From contig CALGMC010000203.1 in the NCBI GenBank assembly GCA_937959145.1, positions 1 to 6,031 of the forward strand: a stretch of 6,031 nucleotides of DNA, written 5' to 3'. The number at the start of each line of letters is the position of its first letter. The stretch's first letter is position 1. A program made the translations under genes and the position numbers. The notes under the pieces were generated by a model. It was not told the DNA's origin, searched no databases, and saw only the letters and a list, made by a program, of their open reading frames with translations. Shown here one piece after another: positions 1 to 5,496 of this stretch. This DNA is from an uncultured Chlorobiales bacterium (GTDB taxonomy: Bacteria > Bacteroidota > Chlorobiia > Chlorobiales > Thermochlorobacteraceae).

Positions 1-69
1 TGCGATAAACACAAGCGATTCAGGCAGGCGCGCTTTTAGTGATTGCGTTTCACTTCGTTTTTTTCTCAC
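1..69 (-). CDS. Possible N-terminus of a truncated gene (unrecognised)
   Basis: A frame stays open for 23 codons from a GTG (67-69) to the window edge. It begins VRKKRSETQSLKARLPES and then turns hydrophobic (LVFIA), as a basic cytoplasmic tail leading into a membrane segment might. It starts 84 bases after the ybeY stop on the same strand. There is no Shine-Dalgarno site before the GTG, and 23 codons is too short to exclude chance. The true start could also lie elsewhere. I do not recognise the protein and assign no function. Confidence 0.25.
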   Translation of the reverse strand, partial: MRKKRSETQSLKARLPESLVFIA

Positions 70-153
70 AATGAAAAAACGTTTTTGAGCGTCGCTAAAA
101 ATTCAATTCACTTTGAAATGATTTTGGCAGGAAACAGAACACTTGAAGCGCGA

Positions 154-573
154 TTACTTCTTGGAGCGAGCAAATTTTGTGAGGTAGGCGTTTTCTTTTG
201 CGGTCATTTCTTGACGTTCTTCTTGCGTTTTATCACCGTATCCAACAAGATGCAAAACCGAATGAATCGTAACACGAAAGAGTTCTTCTTCCGCACTCAC
301 CTTGTATTGACGCGCATTTCGGGCAACGGTATCGAGCGAGATGTAGAACTCGCCCTCTACGTTTTTGCCTTCGTTGAGCCGAAAGGAAATGGTATCGGTG
401 GCGTAGTCATGTTGCAGAAACGTTCGATTTATCTTTTTGATAAACTTATCGCCGCAATAGACAGCGGAAATCATTTCTGCGCGATGTTTTTCACACTTCA
501 ACACTTGCTCAATGACAGCGCACAATTTTTGCGTTGGAATTTTCCGCTTAGTTGTATTTGAAATTTCAATCAT
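154..573 (-). CDS. ybeY: Endoribonuclease YbeY / 16S rRNA maturation factor
   Basis: A 139-residue protein of the UPF0054/YbeY family, a zinc-dependent single-strand RNase acting in the cytoplasm in 16S rRNA 3'-end maturation and ribosome quality control. The metal-binding segment is IHSVLHLVGYGD (residues 103-114), supplying H104, H108 and D114. Most YbeY proteins have His at the third position; Asp there, together with FLQHDYATD (residues 52-60), is as I recall typical of Bacteroidota-like members, so it looks lineage-specific rather than inactivating. Length is normal to slightly short because the extended C-terminus of some families is absent. The start is ATG at 571-573, which overlaps the upstream kinase stop codon as ATGA. 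This suggests translational coupling and would explain the lack of its own separate ribosome binding site. Confidence 0.93.
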   Translation of the reverse strand: MIEISNTTKRKIPTQKLCAVIEQVLKCEKHRAEMISAVYCGDKFIKKINRTFLQHDYATDTISFRLNEGKNVEGEFYISLDTVARNARQYKVSAEEELFRVTIHSVLHLVGYGDKTQEERQEMTAKENAYLTKFARSKK

Positions 574-2348
574 GATTGAGATTCGGTTGGGAGCAAGACG
601 AAAAATGTTGTGCCTTTATCTTTGCCTTCGCTTTCAATCCATACTCTGCCACCGTGCAGTTCTACAAGTTCTTTGACGATGCTAAGTCCTAATCCTGTGG
701 AGTTTTCCCCGCCTGTCGGTTGTGCCGAAAGTTTCTGAAATTTGCCGAAGGCTTTGGCAATGTCCTCTTCCGTCATACCCAAACCTTCGTCTTTGATTGA
801 AACCAGCACGGCGGTTTCCGCAGTTGGCGCATTGGCTTTTTGAATCTGACATTTTGCAAAAATTGCCTTTCCTTTCGGGCTATACTTTATCGCGTTTGAG
901 ATGAGATTCTCGAAGACATCATAAAGCCTTGCCGCGTCAACCCTTGCAATACATTCGCCTTCGAGTTCGAGATGAATTTGAAGGTCTTTTTTGCTTGCAT
1001 AATATCGTTGCTCATCGACGACAAAACGCAAGAGTTCAGCAACGTCGGTAAGTGTTTTTTTCAATTCTAATCGTCCCGATTCGATTGCCGCTGTTTTGAG
1101 CAAATCATCAATGAGTTTAAGCATTCGCTTTGACGCATTAAAGATGGATTCGGCTTGTTTTGGGACAAGGTCGCTTCTGTCAGGCTTTTCTTTGATGAGT
1201 TCGGCAAAGCCCATAATCGTTTGAAGCGGACTTTTGAGGTCGTGCGCCACAATCGCGAGAAATTCGTCTTTGAGTTCGTTGGCTTTAACGAGTTCAATAT
1301 TTTTGAGGCGATAAATTTCCGCCTCTTGTTCAGCGGCTTTGTAGTCATATTCAAACTGCAAAGTGCGAATGCGCTTATCGGATTGCTCACTGAACACTTC
1401 CTGACGCACGCTCAAAAAACGTTCGTGATGATGCAAGGCTTTGGCATAGTTCTTTTGCTCTTTGTAACAACGATAAAGCCCTTCGTGCGCCTCATAGATA
1501 ATTTCTTTTGAACTTGATTCTTCGCCAAGCTTCAAGGCTTTTTGGTGATACTTAATGGCTTGTGAAAGTTTGCCCGATTCGTAGAGCAACTCGGCTAAGC
1601 CTGAAAGGTGAGAGCAGGTGATGTATTTATCCGTTGTGCCTTCCAAGAGTTTGAGTCCACGCTGAAAACATACTTCTGCTTCTTTCAAGTTGCCTTTGAG
1701 TTTTTCAACATTTCCGATGTGATAAAGCGGATAAGCGATGGCAGTTGCATCGCCAAGACTTTCAGCAAGCGCAAGGCTTTTTTTGAGATAAGTCAACGCT
1801 TCGTCGTAACTGCCGTTCTTTCGGAAAATCACGCCGAGATTGTTGTAGGTGCTGGAAAGTGCCTTTGTGTTGCCTTGCTTGTCATAGACATCTAACGCCT
1901 TAAAGTAGTAATCAATCGCTTTTTCAAAATTGTTCAGATGCAAATGCACTCCGCCAATTTGGCTATAAACTTGCGCAAGTGCTTTTGATTCGCCTTTGCC
2001 TTCCAAACTATCAAGGGCTTTGAGATGAATCTCGAGCGCGAGGCTATAATTGCCAATTCGGTCGTGCGCCCTTCCGAGCCAAAAGAGGGCTTCGGCTGTA
2101 TCGGCTTGTGTTTGCTCCAAAAGGTCGAGGGCTTCCGAGAGCACGAGTGCTGACTTTTGAAAATTTGACAACCGAAACTCTGCAACGCCAATACACAAAA
2201 GGCTTTGCGCCAATTCCTCTAATAAACCTTCCTTTCGCGCCTGCTCCGCCGCGTTCTTGGCAAGCGCAATGGCTTTTTCTGGCTCTGATTCTTTGAGAGA
2301 TGTCGCTTCTTCATTGAGCGTTTTGATTTGGCGGTGGCGTTCCGTCAT
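570..2348 (-). CDS. Cytosolic TPR-repeat sensor histidine kinase
   Basis: A 592-residue protein counted from the ATG at 2346-2348. Roughly residues 40-318 form about seven tetratricopeptide repeats with a period near 40 residues (recurrent YxxIGxVxxxxxNxxxAxxxxxKAL pattern). A charged coiled-coil linker follows (about 329-362), then a HisKA domain with phosphoacceptor H369 in AIVAHDLKSPLQTI. The HATPase domain has N-box N481/N485 (NLISNAIKYSP), G1 box DEGLGM (520-525), FGKFQKL (534-540), G2 box TGLGLSIVK (551-559) and a G3-like GTTFFVLLP. There is no signal peptide, membrane segment or receiver domain, so the TPRs probably sense a cytosolic protein partner. No response regulator is present in the window. 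The frame is open back to a GTG at 2451-2453 (35 extra residues). That extension is Lys/Pro/Asn-rich, contains a DNA tandem repeat and two AGG codons, and its GGAG abuts the GTG, so I prefer the ATG. The ATG itself lacks a clear Shine-Dalgarno site, so the start is uncertain. The stop TGA overlaps ybeY. Confidence 0.92.
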   Translation of the reverse strand: MTERHRQIKTLNEEATSLKESEPEKAIALAKNAAEQARKEGLLEELAQSLLCIGVAEFRLSNFQKSALVLSEALDLLEQTQADTAEALFWLGRAHDRIGNYSLALEIHLKALDSLEGKGESKALAQVYSQIGGVHLHLNNFEKAIDYYFKALDVYDKQGNTKALSSTYNNLGVIFRKNGSYDEALTYLKKSLALAESLGDATAIAYPLYHIGNVEKLKGNLKEAEVCFQRGLKLLEGTTDKYITCSHLSGLAELLYESGKLSQAIKYHQKALKLGEESSSKEIIYEAHEGLYRCYKEQKNYAKALHHHERFLSVRQEVFSEQSDKRIRTLQFEYDYKAAEQEAEIYRLKNIELVKANELKDEFLAIVAHDLKSPLQTIMGFAELIKEKPDRSDLVPKQAESIFNASKRMLKLIDDLLKTAAIESGRLELKKTLTDVAELLRFVVDEQRYYASKKDLQIHLELEGECIARVDAARLYDVFENLISNAIKYSPKGKAIFAKCQIQKANAPTAETAVLVSIKDEGLGMTEEDIAKAFGKFQKLSAQPTGGENSTGLGLSIVKELVELHGGRVWIESEGKDKGTTFFVLLPTESQS

Positions 2349-2424
2349 GACAGTTGGGTTTGGATTTTGGGTTTCAGGTTTTTTGGGATTCTCGCTTTTA
2401 TACCTGATGCTTTTGGAACGCGCC

Positions 2425-2456
2425 TTGAGTCGTTCACTCCTTGAATCGCTCACTCC
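2425..2456. repeat. Two tandem 16-bp units upstream of the kinase
   Basis: Plus-strand units ttgagtcgttcactcc (2425-2440) and ttgaatcgctcactcc (2441-2456) are adjacent and match at 14 of 16 positions. Both contain GGAGTG when read on the gene strand, so each offers a Shine-Dalgarno-like core. Neither core has a start codon in the kinase frame at normal spacing. A second short direct repeat, TTGGGTTT, lies nearby at 2354-2361 and 2367-2374. Together they make 2349-2482 look like intergenic repeat sequence rather than coding sequence. Confidence 0.7.
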
Positions 2457-2482
2457 TTAATTTGCTGACTTTTTAGGGCGAC

Positions 2483-2659
2483 TCAATTCAATCGGAATTT
2501 GTCGTCAAAGAGATTTTTGAAGAGCGCACGGTATCGCCCGTGATAGTGCGAACTTTCTTTACGCACGTAGGAAAGAAATTTGTAGATAACAAATCCGATA
2601 AAGGCAAAGGTGCATACCGCCATTAGCATCAGCGCGAGTAGGTCGTAGGTTGGTCGCAT
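2483..2659 (-). CDS. Small single-pass membrane protein, 58 residues (unrecognised)
   Basis: A complete ATG-to-TGA frame encodes 58 residues: a short N-terminus (MRPTYD), a hydrophobic stretch of about 22 residues (7-28, rich in Leu, Met, Ala, Phe, Ile, Val), and then a basic, aromatic tail (YVRKESSHYHGRYR and onward, ending FDDKFRLN). By the positive-inside rule the tail should be cytoplasmic. Its first 31 bases overlap the 3' end of the phosphatase gene in another frame, and its stop lies 29 bases before the kinase's furthest upstream GTG (134 before its ATG). The position, same strand, and clean hydrophobic-then-charged architecture argue for a real gene. No strong Shine-Dalgarno site precedes it, so translation may depend on ribosomes finishing the upstream gene. 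I do not recognise the family. It could be a membrane anchor or partner for a neighbouring product, but that is speculation. Confidence 0.65.
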   Translation of the reverse strand: MRPTYDLLALMLMAVCTFAFIGFVIYKFLSYVRKESSHYHGRYRALFKNLFDDKFRLN

Positions 2660-3255
2660 GGTGAAGATAAGAGTATGTTGTTCAAATTTTCAAGCGTCCA
2701 CATGCCGCTCTTAAAGTTGAGATGAACCAGCGCGCCGTAGTTCAAGTGGATTGAAAAGGCGCGTTCAAGCGGCAAGCCGATTGCGCTTGAAAGTGCCGCT
2801 CGAATTGCACCCGCGTGCGTTACCACCAAAATGGTTTCAGCGTTACTTTCTTTGAGCGCATTGAGTTCGGTTTCAATGCGCAACTGTAATTTAAGAAATG
2901 ATTCGCCTTCAGGCGGCGCGATTCTTACAAAGTCTTTCATCCATGCTTCGAGTTGTTCAGGATACTGAGCGTGAAGGTCGTCCCAAGATTGATTTTCCCA
3001 CGCGCCGAAACTCACTTCTCGCCACGCGCTTTTAGCTTCAACCGTCATTGATAGAGCCTCGCCGAGCCTCTCTGCCAACATCAAACAGCGGGAAAGGTCG
3101 CTTGAAATTAGGCGTTGCGGCGCAAGCGGTTTCAAATGCTCGACAAGTCTGAAAATATCCTGCTTGCCTTTTTCAGATAGCGGCACGTCGCTCTGCCCGA
3201 TACATCGCCCTGACGCATGCTCAACTTCCGTATGGCGAATAAGAAAGAGGTTCAT
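2629..3255 (-). CDS. Histidine phosphatase, probably CobC-like alpha-ribazole phosphatase
   Basis: A 208-residue cytosolic member of the histidine phosphatase (phosphoglycerate mutase-like) superfamily. LIRHTEV at residues 5-11 holds the nucleophile H8 with R7. R56 in SSDLSRC, E80 in WREVSFGAWE and H147 in VVTHAGAIRA complete the usual phosphate pocket and acid/base set, so it should be active. The segment GRCIGQSDVPLSEKG (16-30) resembles the GxCxGQxDVPL signature of CobC proteins, which remove the 5'-phosphate from alpha-ribazole phosphate or adenosylcobalamin phosphate late in cobamide assembly. No other cobamide gene is visible, so a broader-specificity phosphatase remains possible. The start ATG (3253-3255) has no evident Shine-Dalgarno site. 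The final 15 or so residues (ILLSSPCDQPTTYSR) look like a loose tail and overlap the start of the next small ORF. It is probably the first gene of the downstream block. Confidence 0.85.
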   Translation of the reverse strand: MNLFLIRHTEVEHASGRCIGQSDVPLSEKGKQDIFRLVEHLKPLAPQRLISSDLSRCLMLAERLGEALSMTVEAKSAWREVSFGAWENQSWDDLHAQYPEQLEAWMKDFVRIAPPEGESFLKLQLRIETELNALKESNAETILVVTHAGAIRAALSSAIGLPLERAFSIHLNYGALVHLNFKSGMWTLENLNNILLSSPCDQPTTYSR

Positions 3256-3280
3256 GAACAGAATAATGAAGAATTGCTTT

Positions 3281-3346
3281 CGTCATTCCGAACACTGTGA
3301 GGAATCCAGCATAATGAATAGCGAATAATAAATAGTGAAGGATTCC
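3281..3346. repeat. Intergenic inverted-repeat element
   Basis: The segment cgtcattccgaacactgtga is followed by ggaatcc, forming an ATTCC/GGAAT inverted repeat (3285-3289 with 3301-3305) around CACTGTG. A further GGATTCC at 3340-3346 is the exact reverse complement of GGAATCC at 3301-3307. The AT-rich spacer holds aatagcgaa (3317-3325) and aatagtgaa (3331-3339), an 8-of-9 direct repeat. The TCATTCCGA...GAGGAATC layout resembles a short dispersed palindrome I have seen between genes in several bacterial phyla; only one copy is visible here. It sits between the phosphatase start and the bacilliredoxin terminator, where the promoter of the phosphatase block must also lie. Confidence 0.55.
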
Positions 3347-3352
3347 GTTCTC

Positions 3353-3377
3353 CATTACTCACGACTCATTGCTCATT
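3353..3377. repeat. Short CTCATT direct-repeat tract
   Basis: The plus strand carries cattactcacgactcattg followed by ctcatt, with adjacent 7-mers ACTCATT (3364-3370) and GCTCATT (3371-3377) and a looser copy before them. This is a degenerate 7-bp tandem array directly after the bacilliredoxin terminator. It is noncoding; no function can be assigned. Confidence 0.5.
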
Positions 3378-3411
3378 AAATAAAAAGAGCGACCAAAAGC
3401 CGTCGCCCTTT
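3377..3411 (-). terminator. Rho-independent terminator after the bacilliredoxin gene
   Basis: Read on the minus strand, AAAGGGCGAC pairs with GTCGCTCTTT over 10 bp (one G-U wobble) around an 8-base loop, and is followed by the U-rich run CTTTTTATTTAA. It begins 25 bases after the bacilliredoxin stop codon. On the plus strand the wobble becomes an A-C mismatch and there is no T-run, so the terminator works in the gene's direction only. Confidence 0.85.
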
Positions 3412-3436
3412 GCGTTCAAACGATGTCGCGCGTTTT

Positions 3437-3895
3437 TTACGGTTGCTCGATGGTCTGTTCGGCTTCCTTTTTGAAATACTTGTTATAGATGTTTTTGAGG
3501 TCGCCCGCAATCATTTCAGCGGAGCGCGCTTCGATTTGATGGCGGTGCATCATGCCTAAGAACTTACCATCTTTGAAAAATGCAATCGAGGGCGAAGAGG
3601 GCGGCGCGTCGGTGAAGTAGGTTCGCGCTTTTGCCGTCGCTTCTTTATCCTGACCGGCAAAAACCGTGAAGAGATTATCGGGCACAATCTCATTTTGAAG
3701 CGATAAGGCAAAGCCCGGTCTTGCCTTGCCTGCGGCACAGCCACAAACAGAGTTCACAAAAACAACCGTTGTGCCTTTGGCATGTTGCATTGCGGCATCT
3801 ACTTCTTCGGGCGTGCGAAGTTCTTTAACGCCGACTTTGGTTAAATCTTCGCGCATTTGCTGGAGCATGGCGTCGCGCTGAATAATGTCGAACAT
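3437..3895 (-). CDS. BrxA/BrxB-family bacilliredoxin (YphP/YqiW type)
   Basis: A 152-residue thioredoxin-fold protein with the active-site stretch NSVCGCAAGKARP, giving C51 and C53 in the CGC motif of the YphP/YqiW (DUF1094) family. The cis-proline region is PSSPSIAFFKDG (99-110). Family members reduce mixed disulfides between protein cysteines and bacillithiol in the cytoplasm, which implies that this organism makes bacillithiol or a relative such as the N-methyl form reported from green sulfur bacteria. The length matches the family apart from a short charged C-terminal tail (KKEAEQTIEQP). The ATG start (3893-3895) aligns with the usual N-terminus, which has the pattern MxxxMRxDLxxxGxxEL; no strong Shine-Dalgarno site is seen. 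It lies 68 bases after the LOG gene and is followed by a strong terminator, so it is the last gene of its transcription unit. Confidence 0.93.
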   Translation of the reverse strand: MFDIIQRDAMLQQMREDLTKVGVKELRTPEEVDAAMQHAKGTTVVFVNSVCGCAAGKARPGFALSLQNEIVPDNLFTVFAGQDKEATAKARTYFTDAPPSSPSIAFFKDGKFLGMMHRHQIEARSAEMIAGDLKNIYNKYFKKEAEQTIEQP

Positions 3896-3900
3896 AGTGT

Positions 3901-3922
3901 GTTTAAGGTTTAAGTGTTTAAG
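3901..3922. repeat. Three GTTTAAG heptamers before the bacilliredoxin gene
   Basis: On the plus strand GTTTAAG occurs at 3901-3907, 3908-3914 and 3916-3922; the first two abut and the third follows a 1-base gap. On the gene strand this reads CTTAAAC three times, ending a few bases before the ATG, where a ribosome binding site would normally be. It could be a simple slippage repeat or an operator-like array. No terminator hairpin is visible in this 68-base gap. Confidence 0.6.
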
Positions 3923-3963
3923 AAAAATTCAGCCTTTGAAACAGCGATTTTCAGCGTATCGTT

Positions 3964-4527
3964 TTAAGTGTGCTGAACATGCGCGGCATTTGTTCCGAAG
4001 GCAAAGGCTAACGCGCTCTCGACGCTTTCTGCGACTTGATATGGGCAATGGTCGCGTTGCCTTGCAAATCCTTGTGCGTAAAGTTGTTCAAAAAATTCGA
4101 GCAGACTGTTGTAAAAGCCGTCGGTGTTGAGAAAGATAATTGGTTTTTGGTGGAAACCGAGTTGGCGAATGGTGATGGCTTCCATCACTTCGTCGAGTGT
4201 GCCAAAACCGCCAGCAAGCGCGATGAAGGCATCGGATTTTTCGTCCATAATGGCTTTGCGCTCTCGCATCGTTTTCGTGATGATGAGTTCATCACAACCA
4301 CGATGAACGGCTTCGCGCTCAACCAATCGTTCGGGAATGACGCCGATAACTTTTGCACCATGTTCTTGCGCCGCAAATGCAACTTTGCCCATCAACCCGA
4401 CATTTCCACCGCCATAAACGAGCGTCGCGCCGTGTTTCGCAATGGCTTCGCCAAGTTTCACGGCTTCATCGATATACTTTTTTGCAAGTCCGTTGCTGGC
4501 ACTGCAATAAACGCAAATGTTTTTCAT
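3964..4527 (-). CDS. LOG-family protein (TIGR00730), probable nucleoside-5'-monophosphate phosphoribohydrolase
   Basis: A 187-residue Rossmann-like protein of the LOG/lysine-decarboxylase-like family. Characterised members cleave N6-modified AMP (cytokinin ribotides) or AMP to free base and ribose 5-phosphate; many bacterial members have no proven substrate. The signature motifs are YGGGNVGLMG (38-47), MRERK (87-91, with conserved R90/K91) and AGGFGTLDE (105-113, with E113 as the catalytic acid). The usual PGGxGT motif has Ala in place of Pro here. I set the start at the ATG at 4525-4527 because MKNICVYCSAS is the standard family N-terminus. A longer frame runs upstream to 4650 but would overlap the preceding gene by over 100 bases with unrelated residues. 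It begins 13 bases after the secreted protein's stop, so the two are probably co-transcribed. The C-terminal 30 residues (from about QRDHCPY) diverge from the family pattern I know. Confidence 0.9.
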   Translation of the reverse strand: MKNICVYCSASNGLAKKYIDEAVKLGEAIAKHGATLVYGGGNVGLMGKVAFAAQEHGAKVIGVIPERLVEREAVHRGCDELIITKTMRERKAIMDEKSDAFIALAGGFGTLDEVMEAITIRQLGFHQKPIIFLNTDGFYNSLLEFFEQLYAQGFARQRDHCPYQVAESVESALAFAFGTNAAHVQHT

Positions 4528-4540
4528 TGAAGCCGAATTG

Positions 4541-5383
4541 TTACTTGACCGTTTCTGCAACCGTGAAGATAAAAGCGTCTGTAACCTTACCGCCGCCTGT
4601 AACACTAGCCTCAACTGACCAGATGTATTGCTTGCCTGCTTGCAGTTCACGACTGCCGCCGACTTCTTCGTAGCGCACCGTTGTTTGCGTGAGATTTCTC
4701 GCGCTTACCATTGGCGGCAGCGAAATCACAGCGGCGACGTTGCCCGTTTTATTCACATCTTCCCAAAGGTTGAAGGTATAGGAATCGGCTGAGCCTGTCC
4801 ACTGAAAAACAGGAAACTTCGTCGTTACGGCATCGGCTTTATCGCCAGCGTGCGCGCCCGGAGACATGAGACGCACAAAGGCTTCGCGACTTCCTGCCAC
4901 CGTAAATGAAAGTGGAAACGAGGTAAATCCGCCGTCGTCGGTCTCGAGCGTCCAAGTGAGCATGTAGCTTCCGTTTGGCAATTTTCCGCCGCTCTTGTTT
5001 CTCATGTCTTCAAGGAGCGCGGCGTTTTCCGTTCTGCCTATTGTTGCCCATTCGCCGCCCACAAAATTATTGTTGGTCAGTCGAACGGCAGCACGCGGCG
5101 CAAGGCGCACTTTGTTTCTTGTTCTGCCTTTGGCTAATTCTTGTCCGTTGTATGAAAGCGTGGCGGTTAAGGTTGCCATCTTGGATTCATCGGCGTCGTT
5201 ATTGACATTCATGGAAAGAAAAGTGCCGCCTGAACTTTGCATGCTTGCACCGACAACGACCCCGACGAGTTGCGTGAGGTTTATCGTTTTTGAATCAACG
5301 AGCAGTTGACCATTGAGCCGAAGTTGCGCCGTTGCTGATAGGCTTATGCAGATAAGCACGAGAGCAAGCCACGATTTTTTCAT
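4541..5383 (-). CDS. Secreted protein with C-terminal Fn3/Ig-like domain (unrecognised)
   Basis: A 280-residue exported protein. Residues 1-19 (MKKSWLALVLICISLSATA) form a typical Sec signal peptide with likely cleavage at ATA/Q20; C12 is not in a lipobox, so it is not a lipoprotein. The N-terminal half (about 20-155) is beta-rich and contains GKLPNGSYMLTWTLETDDGG, a pattern of beta-sandwich modules in Bacteroidota secreted proteins. The C-terminal half (about 165-280) has FPVFQWTGSADSYTFNLWED and GKQYIWSVEASVTGGG, matching the paired Trp/Tyr spacing of fibronectin-type or Ig-like domains. It lacks the conserved glycine and lysine features of a type IX secretion C-terminal signal. Start choice: the ATG at 5381-5383 is preceded by GGAGG seven bases upstream and opens the signal peptide, whereas the longer frame to 5434 adds 17 residues that would mask it. 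Position after a barrel gene suggests a periplasmic or envelope role. Confidence 0.85.
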   Translation of the reverse strand: MKKSWLALVLICISLSATAQLRLNGQLLVDSKTINLTQLVGVVVGASMQSSGGTFLSMNVNNDADESKMATLTATLSYNGQELAKGRTRNKVRLAPRAAVRLTNNNFVGGEWATIGRTENAALLEDMRNKSGGKLPNGSYMLTWTLETDDGGFTSFPLSFTVAGSREAFVRLMSPGAHAGDKADAVTTKFPVFQWTGSADSYTFNLWEDVNKTGNVAAVISLPPMVSARNLTQTTVRYEEVGGSRELQAGKQYIWSVEASVTGGGKVTDAFIFTVAETVK

Positions 5384-5390
5384 AAAACAG

Positions 5391-5395
5391 CCTCC
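5391..5395 (-). promoter_or_regulatory. Strong Shine-Dalgarno site for the secreted protein
   Basis: GGAGG on the minus strand lies seven bases before the ATG at 5381-5383. It fixes the start codon of the secreted protein and shows that this genome does use Shine-Dalgarno initiation, even though most other genes here lack a clear site. Confidence 0.8.
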
Positions 5396-5416
5396 ATTGG
5401 TTTGGTTTGAAAAGCG

Positions 5417-5433
5417 TGCCATGTCGCTTGGCA
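5417..5433 (-). other. Small hairpin in the leader of the secreted protein gene
   Basis: TGCCA and TGGCA form a 5-bp stem with a 7-base loop, followed a few bases later by CTTTT. It lies between the barrel gene's stop and the next gene's ribosome binding site. It is too weak to call a terminator; it may be a modest attenuator or chance. The rest of 5384-5496 shows no further structure I can support. Confidence 0.25.
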
Positions 5434-5496
5434 TGATGAGGGAATTTAGGTTTTTCTTAACAATAGATGATGGCTTTATCCTGCTTGCTTGTCGGT

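Noticed and set aside
75..86. Perfect palindrome AAAAACGTTTTT downstream of ybeY
   Set aside because: It has no loop and is not a usable terminator stem; it is likely a chance product of A/T runs. I see no clear terminator between ybeY and the window edge.
43..561. Plus-strand open frame of 172 codons
   Set aside because: It lies antisense to ybeY, has a Phe/Cys-rich composition typical of a reverse-complement shadow, and shows no recognisable domain.
2354..2390. G-rich run as a possible G-quadruplex on the plus strand
   Set aside because: Only three GGG runs are present with long T-rich loops, so at most a weak two-tier structure could form.
3308..3339. Sigma-70-like promoter (TTCACT, 17 bases, CATTAT on the minus strand) for the phosphatase block
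   Set aside because: Each hexamer matches only four of six consensus bases in an AT-rich repeat, and Bacteroidota promoters use a different consensus (TTTG / TAnnTTTG), which I could not place convincingly.
4528..4650. N-terminal extension of the LOG protein to an upstream start
   Set aside because: It overlaps the secreted protein's 3' end out of frame and adds 41 residues without similarity to the family; MKNICVYCSAS is the standard start.
5384..5434. 17-residue N-terminal extension of the secreted protein
   Set aside because: The strong GGAGG and the signal peptide both fix the start at 5383; the extension would also include the ribosome binding site.
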